Of a DNA stretch of 64,000 nucleotides, positions 25,906-34,022 are shown one piece after another. The stretch comes from Mycobacterium sp. 050128 (GTDB lineage: Bacteria > Actinomycetota > Actinomycetes > Mycobacteriales > Mycobacteriaceae). A program made the translations under genes and the position numbers. Positions within the stretch are counted from its first letter, which is position 1, and each line of letters begins with the position of its first letter. The notes beneath the pieces are model-generated. The model was not told the DNA's origin. It did not search any database and saw nothing but the letters and a program-made list of their open reading frames with translations. The stretch is taken from assembly GCF_036409155.1 (NCBI RefSeq), contig NZ_JAZGLW010000007.1:62001-126000 (forward strand), read 5' to 3'.

Positions 25906-26533
25906 TGGCCTCACGTCGTGAGTTGGAGCGGGTGCGGCCCAGATGCGGCAGGAAGCGGCCCACCGTGGCGGTGTAATCGGTGTAGGCGCGGCCGTGGACG
26001 CGGCGCAGGTAAGGCTCCTCGGCCCGGCGCACCTGCAGCTCGATCCCCGCCACCGCGACCAGGAGGCCGACGACCGCAACGGGGTTGGGGACCATCAGGG
26101 CCAGCCCGGTCAAGGTGAGCAGCAGCGCGGTAAAGATCGGGTTACGCACTATCGCGAACGGGCCACCGGTGACCAGGGCGGTGGTCTCGGTCTCGTCGAC
26201 CCCGATCCGCCACGACGCCCCCAACCCGAGTTGCGCGAACAGAGTCAGGGTGATCCCGGCGACCGCCACTACCATCCCGACCACCTGCACCCACGGCCGG
26301 TCGACGATATCCAGTGCCGGCAGACCGGCCAGGGCCGCCGCCGGGGCGGCGATCCCGACCAGCAGATACCCCACGTCGGCGAGGACCAGAGCCCACCACT
26401 CCAGAGTTCCGTCGGGACGCCAGGTGCGTCGGTTGCCACTGTCGCCGGTTTGGTGCAGTTGGATGCGCCGGCGACCCGCGCCGATCACCACCATCATCGA
26501 AGCAAACAGGACCAGGACCGCGACGGCCATCAT
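25880..26533 (-). CDS. Isoprenylcysteine carboxyl methyltransferase (ICMT/PEMT)-family membrane protein
   Basis: A 217-residue protein with about five membrane helices. The C-terminal SAM-binding signature of ICMT/phospholipid methyltransferase proteins is visible: ALVTGGPFAIVRNPIFTALL, then VRRAEEPYLRRVHGRAYTDY and VGRFLPHLGR. Bacterial members methylate small lipophilic or metalloid substrates, and few have known functions. It overlaps both neighbours (cyclase start and methyltransferase stop), so it is translated with them. A remnant of a related gene is at 23800. Confidence 0.82.
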   Translation of the reverse strand: MMAVAVLVLFASMMVVIGAGRRRIQLHQTGDSGNRRTWRPDGTLEWWALVLADVGYLLVGIAAPAAALAGLPALDIVDRPWVQVVGMVVAVAGITLTLFAQLGLGASWRIGVDETETTALVTGGPFAIVRNPIFTALLLTLTGLALMVPNPVAVVGLLVAVAGIELQVRRAEEPYLRRVHGRAYTDYTATVGRFLPHLGRTRSNSRREANDAARHDN

Positions 26534-27155
26534 TGCTCACCGCCGGTGGGTAGCGGCTTGGCGGCCACGCCGAGTAGGTAGTCGCCCTGGATGCGGGTCA
26601 GTGAACCCAGGACGACGAGCCCGTGGTGGGCGAGTTCATCGAGGAATTGCTCGGCGCTGAACCGGTCTACGGTCGGGTGGTCGAACAGCCGCTTGTAGGT
26701 GGGCCGGGCGAGGGCGTGGGCGGTGACTTCGTCGAAGTAGAACCGCCGTCCCGGCGCAAGTACTCGCGCGACTTCGGCGACTGCCTTCCGCCAGTCGGGA
26801 ATGTGGTGGACGATTCCGAAGTCGAACACCGCCCCATAACTGCCGCCGCCGGCATTGAGTGCTGTGGACAGGTCGGTCGCGCTGCCCTGGACCAACCGAA
26901 CCCGGTCGCCGTAGGCGGTCAGACGCCGACCGGCCCGTCGGATCATCGCCGGGTCGAGGTCCACGGCCTCCACGGTGGCAGCGCCGAATCGCTCCAGTAT
27001 CAGCTGCGATCCGTATCCAGATCCGCACCCGATTTCGAGGGCTCTGCTGTCCGGGGGCAGCCGGCCGCCGAACCGCAGCAGTACCGGCACCTCGTGTGGC
27101 GTTGCAACCACCGCCGCGGCGGCGAGTTGATCAGGGCCGTCTCCGTCCGATTCAT
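26530..27155 (-). pseudogene. Class I SAM-dependent methyltransferase with N-terminal frameshift
   Basis: ATG 27155 gives MNRTETALINSPPRRWLQRH, the usual start of a widespread methyltransferase family (NxPxRxxxQRxYE). One base appears lost near 27095. The next frame continues EVPVLLRFGGRLPPDSRALE, with motif I ALEIGCGSGYGSQLI, VEAVDLDPAMIRRA, FDFGIVHHIPDWRKAVAEV and VLAPGRRFYFDEVTA. A shorter product could start at TTG 27189 in the second frame, but without the family N-terminus. It is first in the minus-strand cluster and shares its upstream palindrome with the AraC gene. Confidence 0.7.
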
Positions 27156-27257
27156 CAACACCGCAAACCCCTTCCCACCCAGTCGGCAATCGCCACGGGT
27201 ATCAACACCAACGGACGACATCGGTGGCATCGCCTGTTAGCGATCTATGCTTGACGC

Positions 27258-27281
27258 TATCATCGTCGTATGACGATTAAT
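27258..27281 (+). promoter_or_regulatory. Palindromic operator at araC-type gene start, related to the cmtR operator
   Basis: ATCGTC-GTAT-GACGAT (27262-27277) overlaps a -10-like TATCAT (27258-27263) and the ATG at 27270. In a 24-base alignment with 29064-29087 at the CmtR-like gene, 20 positions are identical. The same regulator probably recognises both. Confidence 0.65.
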
Positions 27282-28043
27282 AGGTCTGGCGGTGATCTCA
27301 CCGTTGACCCGCGCTGGGGCGGGGCGGCGCTGCTGCGTCCGGGGGTGCTGGCCTTCACCGGGTCGATCGGCACCACCGATACCCATGTCCATCACGCGGT
27401 ACAGGTCATGACCGCCACAACGGCTTTCGCGGTGCTCGACGAGCACGGCGCTCGACACTGCGGGACGAGCGTGGTCGTGCCCGCCGATGCACCGCACCGG
27501 ATCGAGGTCGGCGCCGAGGAAGGCACGGTGGTGTTCCTGGAGCCGGAATCCGCGCCGGGCCGATCCGCGCATCTGCGTGCGGTCCGCTCCGGATGGGCCG
27601 TCACCACCGCCCTCACCCACGCCCAGCGACGACCGCTTGCTGTCGTGGTTGACAATGTGGTCGCGCACCTGGCGTCCGCCGGGGCAGGCGAGGTCGCGCC
27701 GCGCCACCGGGCGGTCGATGACGCGTTGGAGTTGCTGCCCGACCTTGTGGCGGCAGGCCCGGTCAGCGGTACGGAACTCGCTGCGCAGGTGGGTATCTCG
27801 GCGAGTCGGCTGACGCATCTGTTCACCGAACAGGTGGGCATCCCGCTGCGCCGGTACGTGTTGTGGTCGCGTTTGCAGATCGCGATCACCCGGGTGCAGG
27901 CCGGTGACGACCTGACCGGTGCTGCGCACGGTGCGGGGTTCGCCGACAGCGCGCATCTCACCCGCACCACCCGCGACATGTTCGGCCTGGCGCCTTCGGT
28001 GCTGAGCCGGCACGTGTCCTGGGACCTTCCCACCAGCGGTTAG
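27270..28043 (+). CDS. AraC-family transcriptional regulator
   Basis: A 257-residue regulator with a cupin-like N-terminal half (DTHVHHAVQVM with metal-type His residues, then VVVPADAPHRIEVGAEEGTV) and a C-terminal double HTH. The HTH region reads SGTELAAQVGISASRLTHLF, GIPLRRYVLWSRLQIAITRV, then DLTGAAHGAGFADSAHLTRT and FGLAPSVLSR. The HVHHAV motif could bind a metal or small ligand. It is divergent from the methyltransferase cluster and upstream of the hydroxylase and cmtR genes. The start codon lies six bases after TATCAT, so the mRNA is probably leaderless. Confidence 0.88.
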   Translation: MTINRSGGDLTVDPRWGGAALLRPGVLAFTGSIGTTDTHVHHAVQVMTATTAFAVLDEHGARHCGTSVVVPADAPHRIEVGAEEGTVVFLEPESAPGRSAHLRAVRSGWAVTTALTHAQRRPLAVVVDNVVAHLASAGAGEVAPRHRAVDDALELLPDLVAAGPVSGTELAAQVGISASRLTHLFTEQVGIPLRRYVLWSRLQIAITRVQAGDDLTGAAHGAGFADSAHLTRTTRDMFGLAPSVLSRHVSWDLPTSG

Positions 28044-28089
28044 CCGAATCATTCAAGCTCGCCTCGGGTAGGGCGCCGACCATCAAGCC

Positions 28090-29085
28090 ATGAGCACGAT
28101 TACTTCTTCAGCCGTGGCCAGCATCCCGGTCCACAGGGTGGCCCGCTACGGCTACGTGCCGTTCATGCTGATCGGCCTCAACGGCACAGCCATCACCCTG
28201 ACCGCCTTGGGCGCACCGAAACTGTGGCTGCTGCCCATCTTGGGCGTCGCGATCGCGACATCGTTTCTGGTCGAGCGGATCATCCCCTATGACCGCGACT
28301 GGAACCATGACCGCGCCGACACCACCCGCGACCGCCTCCACGTCGCGGTCAACGAAGCCCTCATCCTGGCCAGTGTGGGGGCCATCCCACTGGTGGCCGC
28401 GATCGTTCCCGCTCCGCAGCTGTGGCCGCACAACTGGCCATTTCTGCTGCAGGTCCTTGCCGCGATCCTGATCGCCGACCTCGGCATCACCGTCGCACAC
28501 CTGGCCAGCCACAAGATCGGCGTGCTGTGGCGCTTCCACGCCGTGCACCACAGCATCACCCGCTTCTACGGCCTCAACGGCCTGATGAAACACCCCCTGC
28601 ACCAAACCGTCGAAATGGCCGTCGGCGTGGCCCCCCTCATCTTGATCGGCCTCCCCGTCGACGTCGCCTCGGTGCTGGCGCTGGCGGTGGCAATCCAGTT
28701 GCTGCTGCAACACTCCAACGCCGACTACCGCATCGGCCCCGCCAAGTACGTCTTGGCCCTCAACGAGGGGCACCGCTTTCATCACCTCAAATGGGCCGGC
28801 GTCGGCGACGTCAACTTCGGGCTGTTCACCCTGGCGTGGGATCACCTCATGGGCACCTTCTCCTACGACCGGACCCGCCGATTCGATTCCACCCAACTGG
28901 GCATGGCTGCCAAACCCGACTACCCCAGCAGCTACCTGCACCAGATGATCTACCCGTTCACCCGCAGCGGTGGCTGCACACTCAGCTCCACCCCCACCGA
29001 GCCCGCCAACGAGACGCAGACGGCGGGTCCCAACCCCACGTCGAAGCATCGCCGCTTGTCGGATATCATCGCCATATGGCGATGA
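28090..29085 (+). CDS. Fatty acid hydroxylase / sterol desaturase-family membrane enzyme
   Basis: A 331-residue protein with several membrane helices and the diiron His boxes of the family: HLASH (HxxxH), FHAVHHS (HxxHH) and GHRFHH (HxxHH), plus QHSNADYRIGP. These enzymes hydroxylate or desaturate lipid chains or carotenoids with oxygen. The substrate here is unknown. Its 3' end overlaps the cmtR start by ten bases, which links it to the metal cassette. A lipid-modifying enzyme beside lipid-type methyltransferases hints at membrane remodelling under metal stress (inference). Confidence 0.85.
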   Translation: MSTITSSAVASIPVHRVARYGYVPFMLIGLNGTAITLTALGAPKLWLLPILGVAIATSFLVERIIPYDRDWNHDRADTTRDRLHVAVNEALILASVGAIPLVAAIVPAPQLWPHNWPFLLQVLAAILIADLGITVAHLASHKIGVLWRFHAVHHSITRFYGLNGLMKHPLHQTVEMAVGVAPLILIGLPVDVASVLALAVAIQLLLQHSNADYRIGPAKYVLALNEGHRFHHLKWAGVGDVNFGLFTLAWDHLMGTFSYDRTRRFDSTQLGMAAKPDYPSSYLHQMIYPFTRSGGCTLSSTPTEPANETQTAGPNPTSKHRRLSDIIAIWR

Positions 29086-29087
29086 AT
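29064..29087 (+). promoter_or_regulatory. Perfect 20-bp palindrome operator over the cmtR-like start
   Basis: TCATCGCCATATGGCGATGA (29066-29085) is a perfect palindrome. It covers the -10-like TATCAT (29064-29069), the predicted transcription start and the ATG at 29076. This fits autorepression by an ArsR/SmtB-type metal sensor. Confidence 0.75.
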
Positions 29088-29486
29088 AAATCGGATGCCT
29101 GCCTCGTCGGCAGTACCTCAGGGACCTCCTCCAATTTGGATGCCGCGGTGGCGCTGTTTCACAGCCTCTCCGATGGCGCCCGGCTGGCGATCGTGCGCCG
29201 GCTGGCCGACGGGGAAGCCCGCGTGGTCGACCTGATCGGTGAGCTGGGGTTGGCGCAGTCCACCGTCTCGGCGCATGTGGCATGTCTGCGGGACTGCGGA
29301 CTGGTCACCGGCCGCCCCGAAGGACGACAGGTGTTCTACTCGCTGACGCGCCCCGAACTGCTCGACCTGCTCGCCTCAGCGGAGACGCTGCTGGCCGCCA
29401 CGGGCAGCGCGGTGGCGCTGTGCCCCAACTACGGAACCCGCTCCCGCACGGGCGCGACGACCACCACGAAGCAGGCCCGGCGATGA
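29076..29486 (+). CDS. cmtR: CmtR-like Cd/Pb-sensing ArsR/SmtB repressor
   Basis: A 136-residue winged-helix protein: LFHSLSDGARLAIVRRLADG, then GLAQSTVSAHVACLRDCGLV. The recognition region holds C70 and C74 (ACLRDCG) and a distal C116 (LCPNYG). The spacing of these cysteines matches the Cd(II)/Pb(II) ligands of M. tuberculosis CmtR (C57, C61, C102). ATG 29076 lies inside a perfect palindrome, and translation of the next gene overlaps it by four bases (ATGA). The protein should repress the metal-efflux operon until Cd or Pb binds. Confidence 0.88.
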   Translation: MAMNKSDACLVGSTSGTSSNLDAAVALFHSLSDGARLAIVRRLADGEARVVDLIGELGLAQSTVSAHVACLRDCGLVTGRPEGRQVFYSLTRPELLDLLASAETLLAATGSAVALCPNYGTRSRTGATTTTKQARR

Positions 29487-31447
29487 GCGACGCATGCGGC
29501 TGCGGCAACGACGAACCCCGCGGCGCCGACGAGCAAGAGCATGAGCCCGAGCGGCTCTGGCAGATCAAAGAACTGCAGTTCGCCGCTATTTCGGGGGTGT
29601 TCCTGCTGGCAGCGCTGATCGCTGGATTCCTCGACGCCGCCGCCCCGGTCGTCCTCACGCTGCAAGCGGTGGCGCTGCCGGCCGGTGCCTATACCTTCGT
29701 GCCGTCCACCCTCACGCGGCTGGCCAACGGCAAGATCGGGGTCGGCACGCTGATGACCATCGCCGCGGTGGGCGCGGTGATCCTCGGCGAGGTGGGCGAG
29801 GCCGCCATGCTGGCCTTCCTGTACTCCATCAGCGAGGGACTGGAAGAGTACTCGCTGGCCCGCACCCGCCGCGGACTGCGTGCATTGCTGTCGCTGGTGC
29901 CCGACGAGGCCACCGTGCTGCGTGACGACGCCGAAATCGTCGTCGCACCAGCAGAATTGCAGATCGGCGACCGGATGCTGGTCAAGCCGGGTGAACGTGT
30001 TGCTACCGACGGCATCATCAGGCAAGGCCGCACCGCGCTCGACGTCTCGGCCATCACCGGAGAGTCAGTTCCCGTCGAAGGCGGGCCAGGCGATGAGGTG
30101 TTCGCCGGGTCGATCAACGGCACCGGCGTCCTCGAGGTGGAGGTCACCACCACCGCCGAGGACAACTCGCTGGCCCGCATCGTGCGCATCGTGGAAGCCG
30201 AACAGTCCCGCAAAGGCGCCTCCCAACGCCTGGCCGACCGCATCGCCAAACCGCTGGTGCCCGGGGTCATGATCGCCGCGACCCTGATCGCGGCGATAGG
30301 CAGTCTGCTCGGTGACCCGGCCACCTGGATCGAACGGGCCCTGGTGGTGCTGGTCGCCGCCTCCCCGTGCGCCCTGGCGATCTCCGTGCCAGTCACCGTC
30401 GTGGCCGCCATCGGGGCCGCCAGCAAGCTGGGCGCACTGGTCAAGGGCGGGGCCGCACTGGAAGCGCTGGGCAAGATCCGCGGCGTTGCACTGGACAAGA
30501 CCGGCACACTCACCGCGAACCGGCCCACCGTCATCGACGTGGCCACCACCAACGGCGCCACCCGCGAACAGGTGCTGGATCTGGCGGCTGCCCTGGAAGC
30601 GCGCAGCGAACACCCGCTGGCCGCGGCGATCCTCAACGCGGTAGACACCGTCATTCCCGCTGCCGACGTCGAGGCCGTTACCGGTGCCGGGCTCACCGGA
30701 CATCGCGACGGGCACACCATCCGCCTCGGCCGCCCCGGCTGGCTCGACCCGGGCCCACTCGCCGGCGACGTCGCGCGCATGCAGCAGGCAGGCGCCACCG
30801 CCGTCCTCGTCGAAGACAACGGACAGTTGATCGGTGCCATCGCCGCGCGCGACGAGTTGCGCCCCGAGGCCGCCGAAGTGGTCACCCAACTGCGCCGCGA
30901 CGGCTATCACGTGGCGATGCTCACCGGCGACAACCACGCCACCGCCGCCGCGTTGGCCCACGAGGTCGGCATCGAGGCCGTGCACGCCGAGCTGCGCCCC
31001 GAGGACAAGGCCCGACTGATCGAACAGCTACGGGCCCAGCGCCCCACGGCGATGGTCGGTGACGGCGTCAACGACGCCCCTGCCCTGGCCACCGCCGACC
31101 TGGGTATCGCGATGGGCGCGATGGGCACCGACGTGGCGATCGAAACCGCCGACGTCGCGTTGATGGGCGAAGACCTACGCCACCTGCCGCAGGCCTTCAC
31201 GCATGCGCGCCGGGCGCGGCGGATCATGCTGCAAAACGTCGGCCTATCCCTGGGCCTGATCGTCGCGTTGATGCCGCTGGCCTTGTTCGGGGTGCTCGGA
31301 CTGGCTGCGGTCGTGCTGGTCCACGAACTCGCCGAAATCGTGGTCATCGCCAACGGTGTACGGGCCGGGCGCACCAAACCGCTGGCCGCGCCGGTGAAAC
31401 GGCCCGCCAGCCCGACCCGCGCGGCGGCGGTCGGCGCGACGTCGTGA
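29483..31447 (+). CDS. ctpG: P1B-type heavy-metal ATPase, CtpG-like
   Basis: A 654-residue metal-exporting ATPase. The N-terminus is short and Cys-rich (SDACGCGNDE) with no HMA ferredoxin-like domain. Key motifs are the actuator AITGESVPVEGGPGD, the metal site AASPCALAIS in a membrane helix, the phosphorylation site ALDKTGTLTANRP, the nucleotide site EHPLAAAI and the hinge AMVGDGVNDAPAL. The SPC motif with a C-terminal HELAEIVVIAN fits Zn/Cd/Pb pumps. Coupling to a CmtR-like sensor mirrors the M. tuberculosis cmtR-ctpG arrangement, so Cd/Pb efflux is the best guess. Inner membrane. Confidence 0.9.
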   Translation: MSDACGCGNDEPRGADEQEHEPERLWQIKELQFAAISGVFLLAALIAGFLDAAAPVVLTLQAVALPAGAYTFVPSTLTRLANGKIGVGTLMTIAAVGAVILGEVGEAAMLAFLYSISEGLEEYSLARTRRGLRALLSLVPDEATVLRDDAEIVVAPAELQIGDRMLVKPGERVATDGIIRQGRTALDVSAITGESVPVEGGPGDEVFAGSINGTGVLEVEVTTTAEDNSLARIVRIVEAEQSRKGASQRLADRIAKPLVPGVMIAATLIAAIGSLLGDPATWIERALVVLVAASPCALAISVPVTVVAAIGAASKLGALVKGGAALEALGKIRGVALDKTGTLTANRPTVIDVATTNGATREQVLDLAAALEARSEHPLAAAILNAVDTVIPAADVEAVTGAGLTGHRDGHTIRLGRPGWLDPGPLAGDVARMQQAGATAVLVEDNGQLIGAIAARDELRPEAAEVVTQLRRDGYHVAMLTGDNHATAAALAHEVGIEAVHAELRPEDKARLIEQLRAQRPTAMVGDGVNDAPALATADLGIAMGAMGTDVAIETADVALMGEDLRHLPQAFTHARRARRIMLQNVGLSLGLIVALMPLALFGVLGLAAVVLVHELAEIVVIANGVRAGRTKPLAAPVKRPASPTRAAAVGATS

Positions 31448-31481
31448 CGCCCCGACCACCTCAGCTGGGCAGCCGACGGTG

Positions 31482-31940
31482 ATGCGGGCGCGGATCACCC
31501 TGGCCGCCACGGCGGTCCTGGTCGCGGGACTGGACCTGGCCGTCAAGATGTGGGCCGGCCGCGCGCTGAACGACGGCAGCACAACTGATCTCGGGCCGCT
31601 AGAACTGCGGCTGACGTTCAACCCTGGTGTGGCATTCAGCCTCGGCGACACCCTGCCCCACGGTCCTGCTCGGCGTCACCGGCGTGATCGTGGCCGCACT
31701 TGCGGTGTTCGCCTTCCGCTTCACTCGCACCGCTGCGCTGCCCTTCGTGCTGGCACTGGCCGCACTACTGGGTGGCGCTGCGGCCAATGTGATCGACCGC
31801 GCCGCTGATGGGCTGGTCACCGACTACCTGCACACGGGCTGGTTTCCCACCTTCAATCTCGCTGACGTCTTCGTCGTCACAGGCGCAGCCGTACTCGCTC
31901 TGGCTAGCTGGCGGGCAAGTGCCCCCGCAGACACCGGGAC
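31482..31940 (+). pseudogene. lspA: Lipoprotein signal peptidase (LspA) paralogue, frameshifted
   Basis: The first frame (GTG 31479 or ATG 31482) reads MRARITLAATAVLVAGLDLA and LRLTFNPGVAFSLGDTLP. Near 31660 the frame shifts by one base. The second frame continues VLLGVTGVIVAALAVFAF, LLGGAAANVIDRAADGLVTD and FNLADVFVVTGAAVLAL. These carry the two catalytic aspartates (NVIDR and NLAD) of the family. All motifs remain, so the break is small. An extra lspA beside a metal ATPase is a known pattern in actinobacterial metal islands. Confidence 0.75.
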
Positions 31941-31961
31941 GGGTGCACGATCGCGTCGTCC

Positions 31962-32548
31962 GTGCTGCCAGCGATCGGGCTGTTCACCGTCACCAACATC
32001 GACGACATCATCGTGCTCTCACTGTTTTTCGCCCGCGGCGCAGGACAACCCGGGACAACGACCCGGATCACCGCAGGCCAGTACCTGGGATTCGCGGGCA
32101 TCCTGGGCGCGGCGGTGCTCGTCACGGTGGGTGCGGGAGCGTTTCTTCCTCCAGAAGTCATCCCGTACTTCGGACTCATACCGCTCATGCTGGGGCTGTG
32201 GGAGGCATGGGAAGCCTGGCGTGACAACGACGGCGATGACGATGCTGCGAAGGTGGCAGGCAAGAACGTCCGCGTCTGGACCGTCGCTGCAGTCACCTTC
32301 GCCAACGGCGGGGACAACATCGGCGTCTACGTCCTTGTGTTCCTGTGTTCCTCAGCGTGGGACCCGCAGCCGTGGTGGCTTACTGCATCGTCTTCCTCGC
32401 GCTCGTCGCGGTCCTCGTCGTCGCCGCCAGATTCGTCGCCACCCGCCGGCCGATCGCCGAAGTCCTCGAACGCTGGGAACACATCCTGTTCCCGATCGTC
32501 CTGATTGCCCTGGGCATCGTCATCCTGGTCAGCGGCCTCGCCGACTAA
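31962..32548 (+). pseudogene. cadD: CadD-family cadmium resistance transporter, disrupted by an 8-bp tandem duplication
   Basis: The first frame from GTG 31962 reads LPAIGLFTVTNIDDIIVLSL, QYLGFAGILGAAVLVTVGAG and NGGDNIGVYVLVFL, the CadD layout with the IDD motif. GTGTTCCT is then repeated at 32337-32344 and 32345-32352. Removing one unit joins VLVFL directly to SVGPAAVVAYCIVFLALVAV and LERWEHILFPIVLIALGIVI in the other frame, restoring a protein of about 190 residues. CadD exports Cd. The gene is a fresh-looking knockout. Confidence 0.8.
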
Positions 32549-32612
32549 GGGTCAGGAAGCCCCTCTCGCGCACCGGTTCACCGCCGAAAGCGTTGCCGCC
32601 CAAAGGAGATCT

Positions 32613-32951
32613 ATGCGTAGCGTCACGCGATCTGTCGCCGTCATGGCAACCCTTGCCATCGCTGCAGCACAGGTCACCGGCTGCACCACTGGCGAGGATG
32701 CCGTGGCCCAAGGCGGCACTTTCGACTTCGTTTCCCCCGGCGGCAAGACCGCGATCTTCTACGACCCTGCTTCGGCACGGGGCACGATCGGCGCAACCGC
32801 TCTTGTAGGTTCGCACGGCGAATTTCGCACACAAAAACAGGGAGTGCAAGCAACACGCCGTACCGGCGTAGCGCCGAGATTTCTATTGCTAGACACGTTC
32901 ATAGAGTACATGTACTTCACGATAAATATGCAGATAAACACGCATATTTAG
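32613..32951 (+). pseudogene. Truncated thioredoxin-like (TlpA-type) lipoprotein
   Basis: ATG 32613 follows a strong AAAGGAG site. The product begins with a signal peptide and lipobox (VTGC, near residue 23), then DAVAQGGTFDFVSPGGKTAI and FYDPASARGTIG. This is the usual N-terminal region of mycobacterial TlpA/redoxin lipoproteins. The thioredoxin domain with its CxxC never follows. After about 32800 the frame enters AT-rich, non-protein-like sequence and stops at 32951. It marks the right-hand truncation edge of the metal island. Confidence 0.65.
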
Positions 32952-32980
32952 CTCTCTGTAATCTAGTTAACTACAGATAA
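32905..32980. repeat. AT-rich repeat cluster at right edge of metal island
   Basis: Contains TGTACTTCACGATA (32911-32924), which resembles TGTACTTGACGATA at 22391-22404. Also present are CAGATAAACA (32931-32940) and CTACAGATAA (32971-32980), the reverse complements of TGTTTATCTG and TTATCTGTAG found at 22295-22307. CTGTA/TACAG arms (32956-32976) surround GTTAAC. From here to about 33110 no gene is seen. Confidence 0.5.
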
Positions 32981-33274
32981 GCGGTTCACACTGCTATGTG
33001 TGCGAGACGTGTTGGCGCGCAACACAAAGTTGAAAGGGCTCGGCTTGAAGTGGGAGTTCGCCGAGCTCTTTCCGCCACACCGTGGTGGGGCGTCTTCAAC
33101 CCTACCGCCCCGGAAATGCCAGCCATGCACAATCTTTCGCCCACCAAAAGCGAATCACCGTCAGCGACATCCGAACTGGCGTGGACCAGCGCAGCCGATT
33201 CGAGGACGACGAACGCCAACGATCGAGGAAATATCGCGTCAGCCGTGGTGCCCAGGAGGCTTTACCCTGGAACC

Positions 33275-33841
33275 GTGAATTGGCCAACCCCGCCGGCACC
33301 ACCTCAGCGAAACAAGGCAGTAGCCATCGCAATCGGGACATCATTGGTGGCCACGGTTATCGCGATTGCCGCCCTCATCGTCGGCATCATCGACCTAACT
33401 CGGCCGACGACCTCAGCTTCGCCAACCACAGAAACGTCAGTCTCCACTCCGGCCCGTCAACCCAACCCAAGCGACATTGCTGCCGCGAACCGCGCATTGT
33501 GTGGTGCGATCGCGCCGATGACGACGGAGAGTGATCGGATCTCAAAGGCCTACTCAAGCTTGGGCCCGGCAGGCAGCCCAACATATAGCGCGGGCGTATC
33601 GACGTTCATGGGCGACACCAGAAACTGGGTGGGAAGGATTCAACCGGTCATCGATGGACACTCGAATGTCGATCCCTACTTACTTCGCTCGCTGCAGCGC
33701 TTTGTCGATGACCGCAGATATCTCATCGCTGATCTTGAGGAAGGCGAGCCACAGCCGTACGACCAAACTGACTGGAATGACAGCTTATCGGCGTACAACG
33801 GTCCGTTGGTTACATGCTGGAACGTCGTTGTCAACTGGTAG
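33275..33841 (+). CDS. Membrane-anchored ESX-P accessory protein, paralogue 1
   Basis: A 188-residue protein with a Pro-rich N-terminus (NWPTPPAPPQRN), one membrane helix (AVAIAIGTSLVATVIAIAAL then IVGIIDLTRPTTSA) and an extracytoplasmic domain with NRALCGAIAPMTTESDRISK, VGRIQPVIDGH, LQRFVDDRRYLIADLEEGEP and a final TCWNVVVNW. Two Cys (in ALC and TCW) may form a disulfide. GTG 33275 is chosen: it aligns with the paralogues and lies six bases after a -10-like TACCCT, so it is probably leaderless. An upstream extension is in frame but not protein-like. No family name is recognised. Topology is N-in, C-out. Confidence 0.7.
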   Translation: MNWPTPPAPPQRNKAVAIAIGTSLVATVIAIAALIVGIIDLTRPTTSASPTTETSVSTPARQPNPSDIAAANRALCGAIAPMTTESDRISKAYSSLGPAGSPTYSAGVSTFMGDTRNWVGRIQPVIDGHSNVDPYLLRSLQRFVDDRRYLIADLEEGEPQPYDQTDWNDSLSAYNGPLVTCWNVVVNW

Positions 33842-34022
33842 CAAAAGCGATGGCTCCTCGGAAATGCCAGTCGTGCACAATCTTTCACCCACCAAAAGCG
33901 AATCACCGTCAGCGCCAGCTGAGCTGGCGTGGACCGGTGCAGCCGATTCGAGGACACCGAGCGCCAACGATCGACCAGATTTCGCGTCAGTCGTGGTGCC
34001 CTGCAGGCTTTACGCTGGAACG

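Noticed and set aside
28108..29283. Long minus-strand frame opposite the hydroxylase gene
   Set aside because: Gly/Asp/Val/Gln-rich shadow of a GC-rich gene, no recognisable domain.
32996..33274. Upstream extension of paralogue 1, and the similar one of paralogue 2
   Set aside because: Composition is unlike protein, no ribosome site, and the third copy shows the conserved core begins at the NWP motif. The GTG starts fit leaderless promoters.
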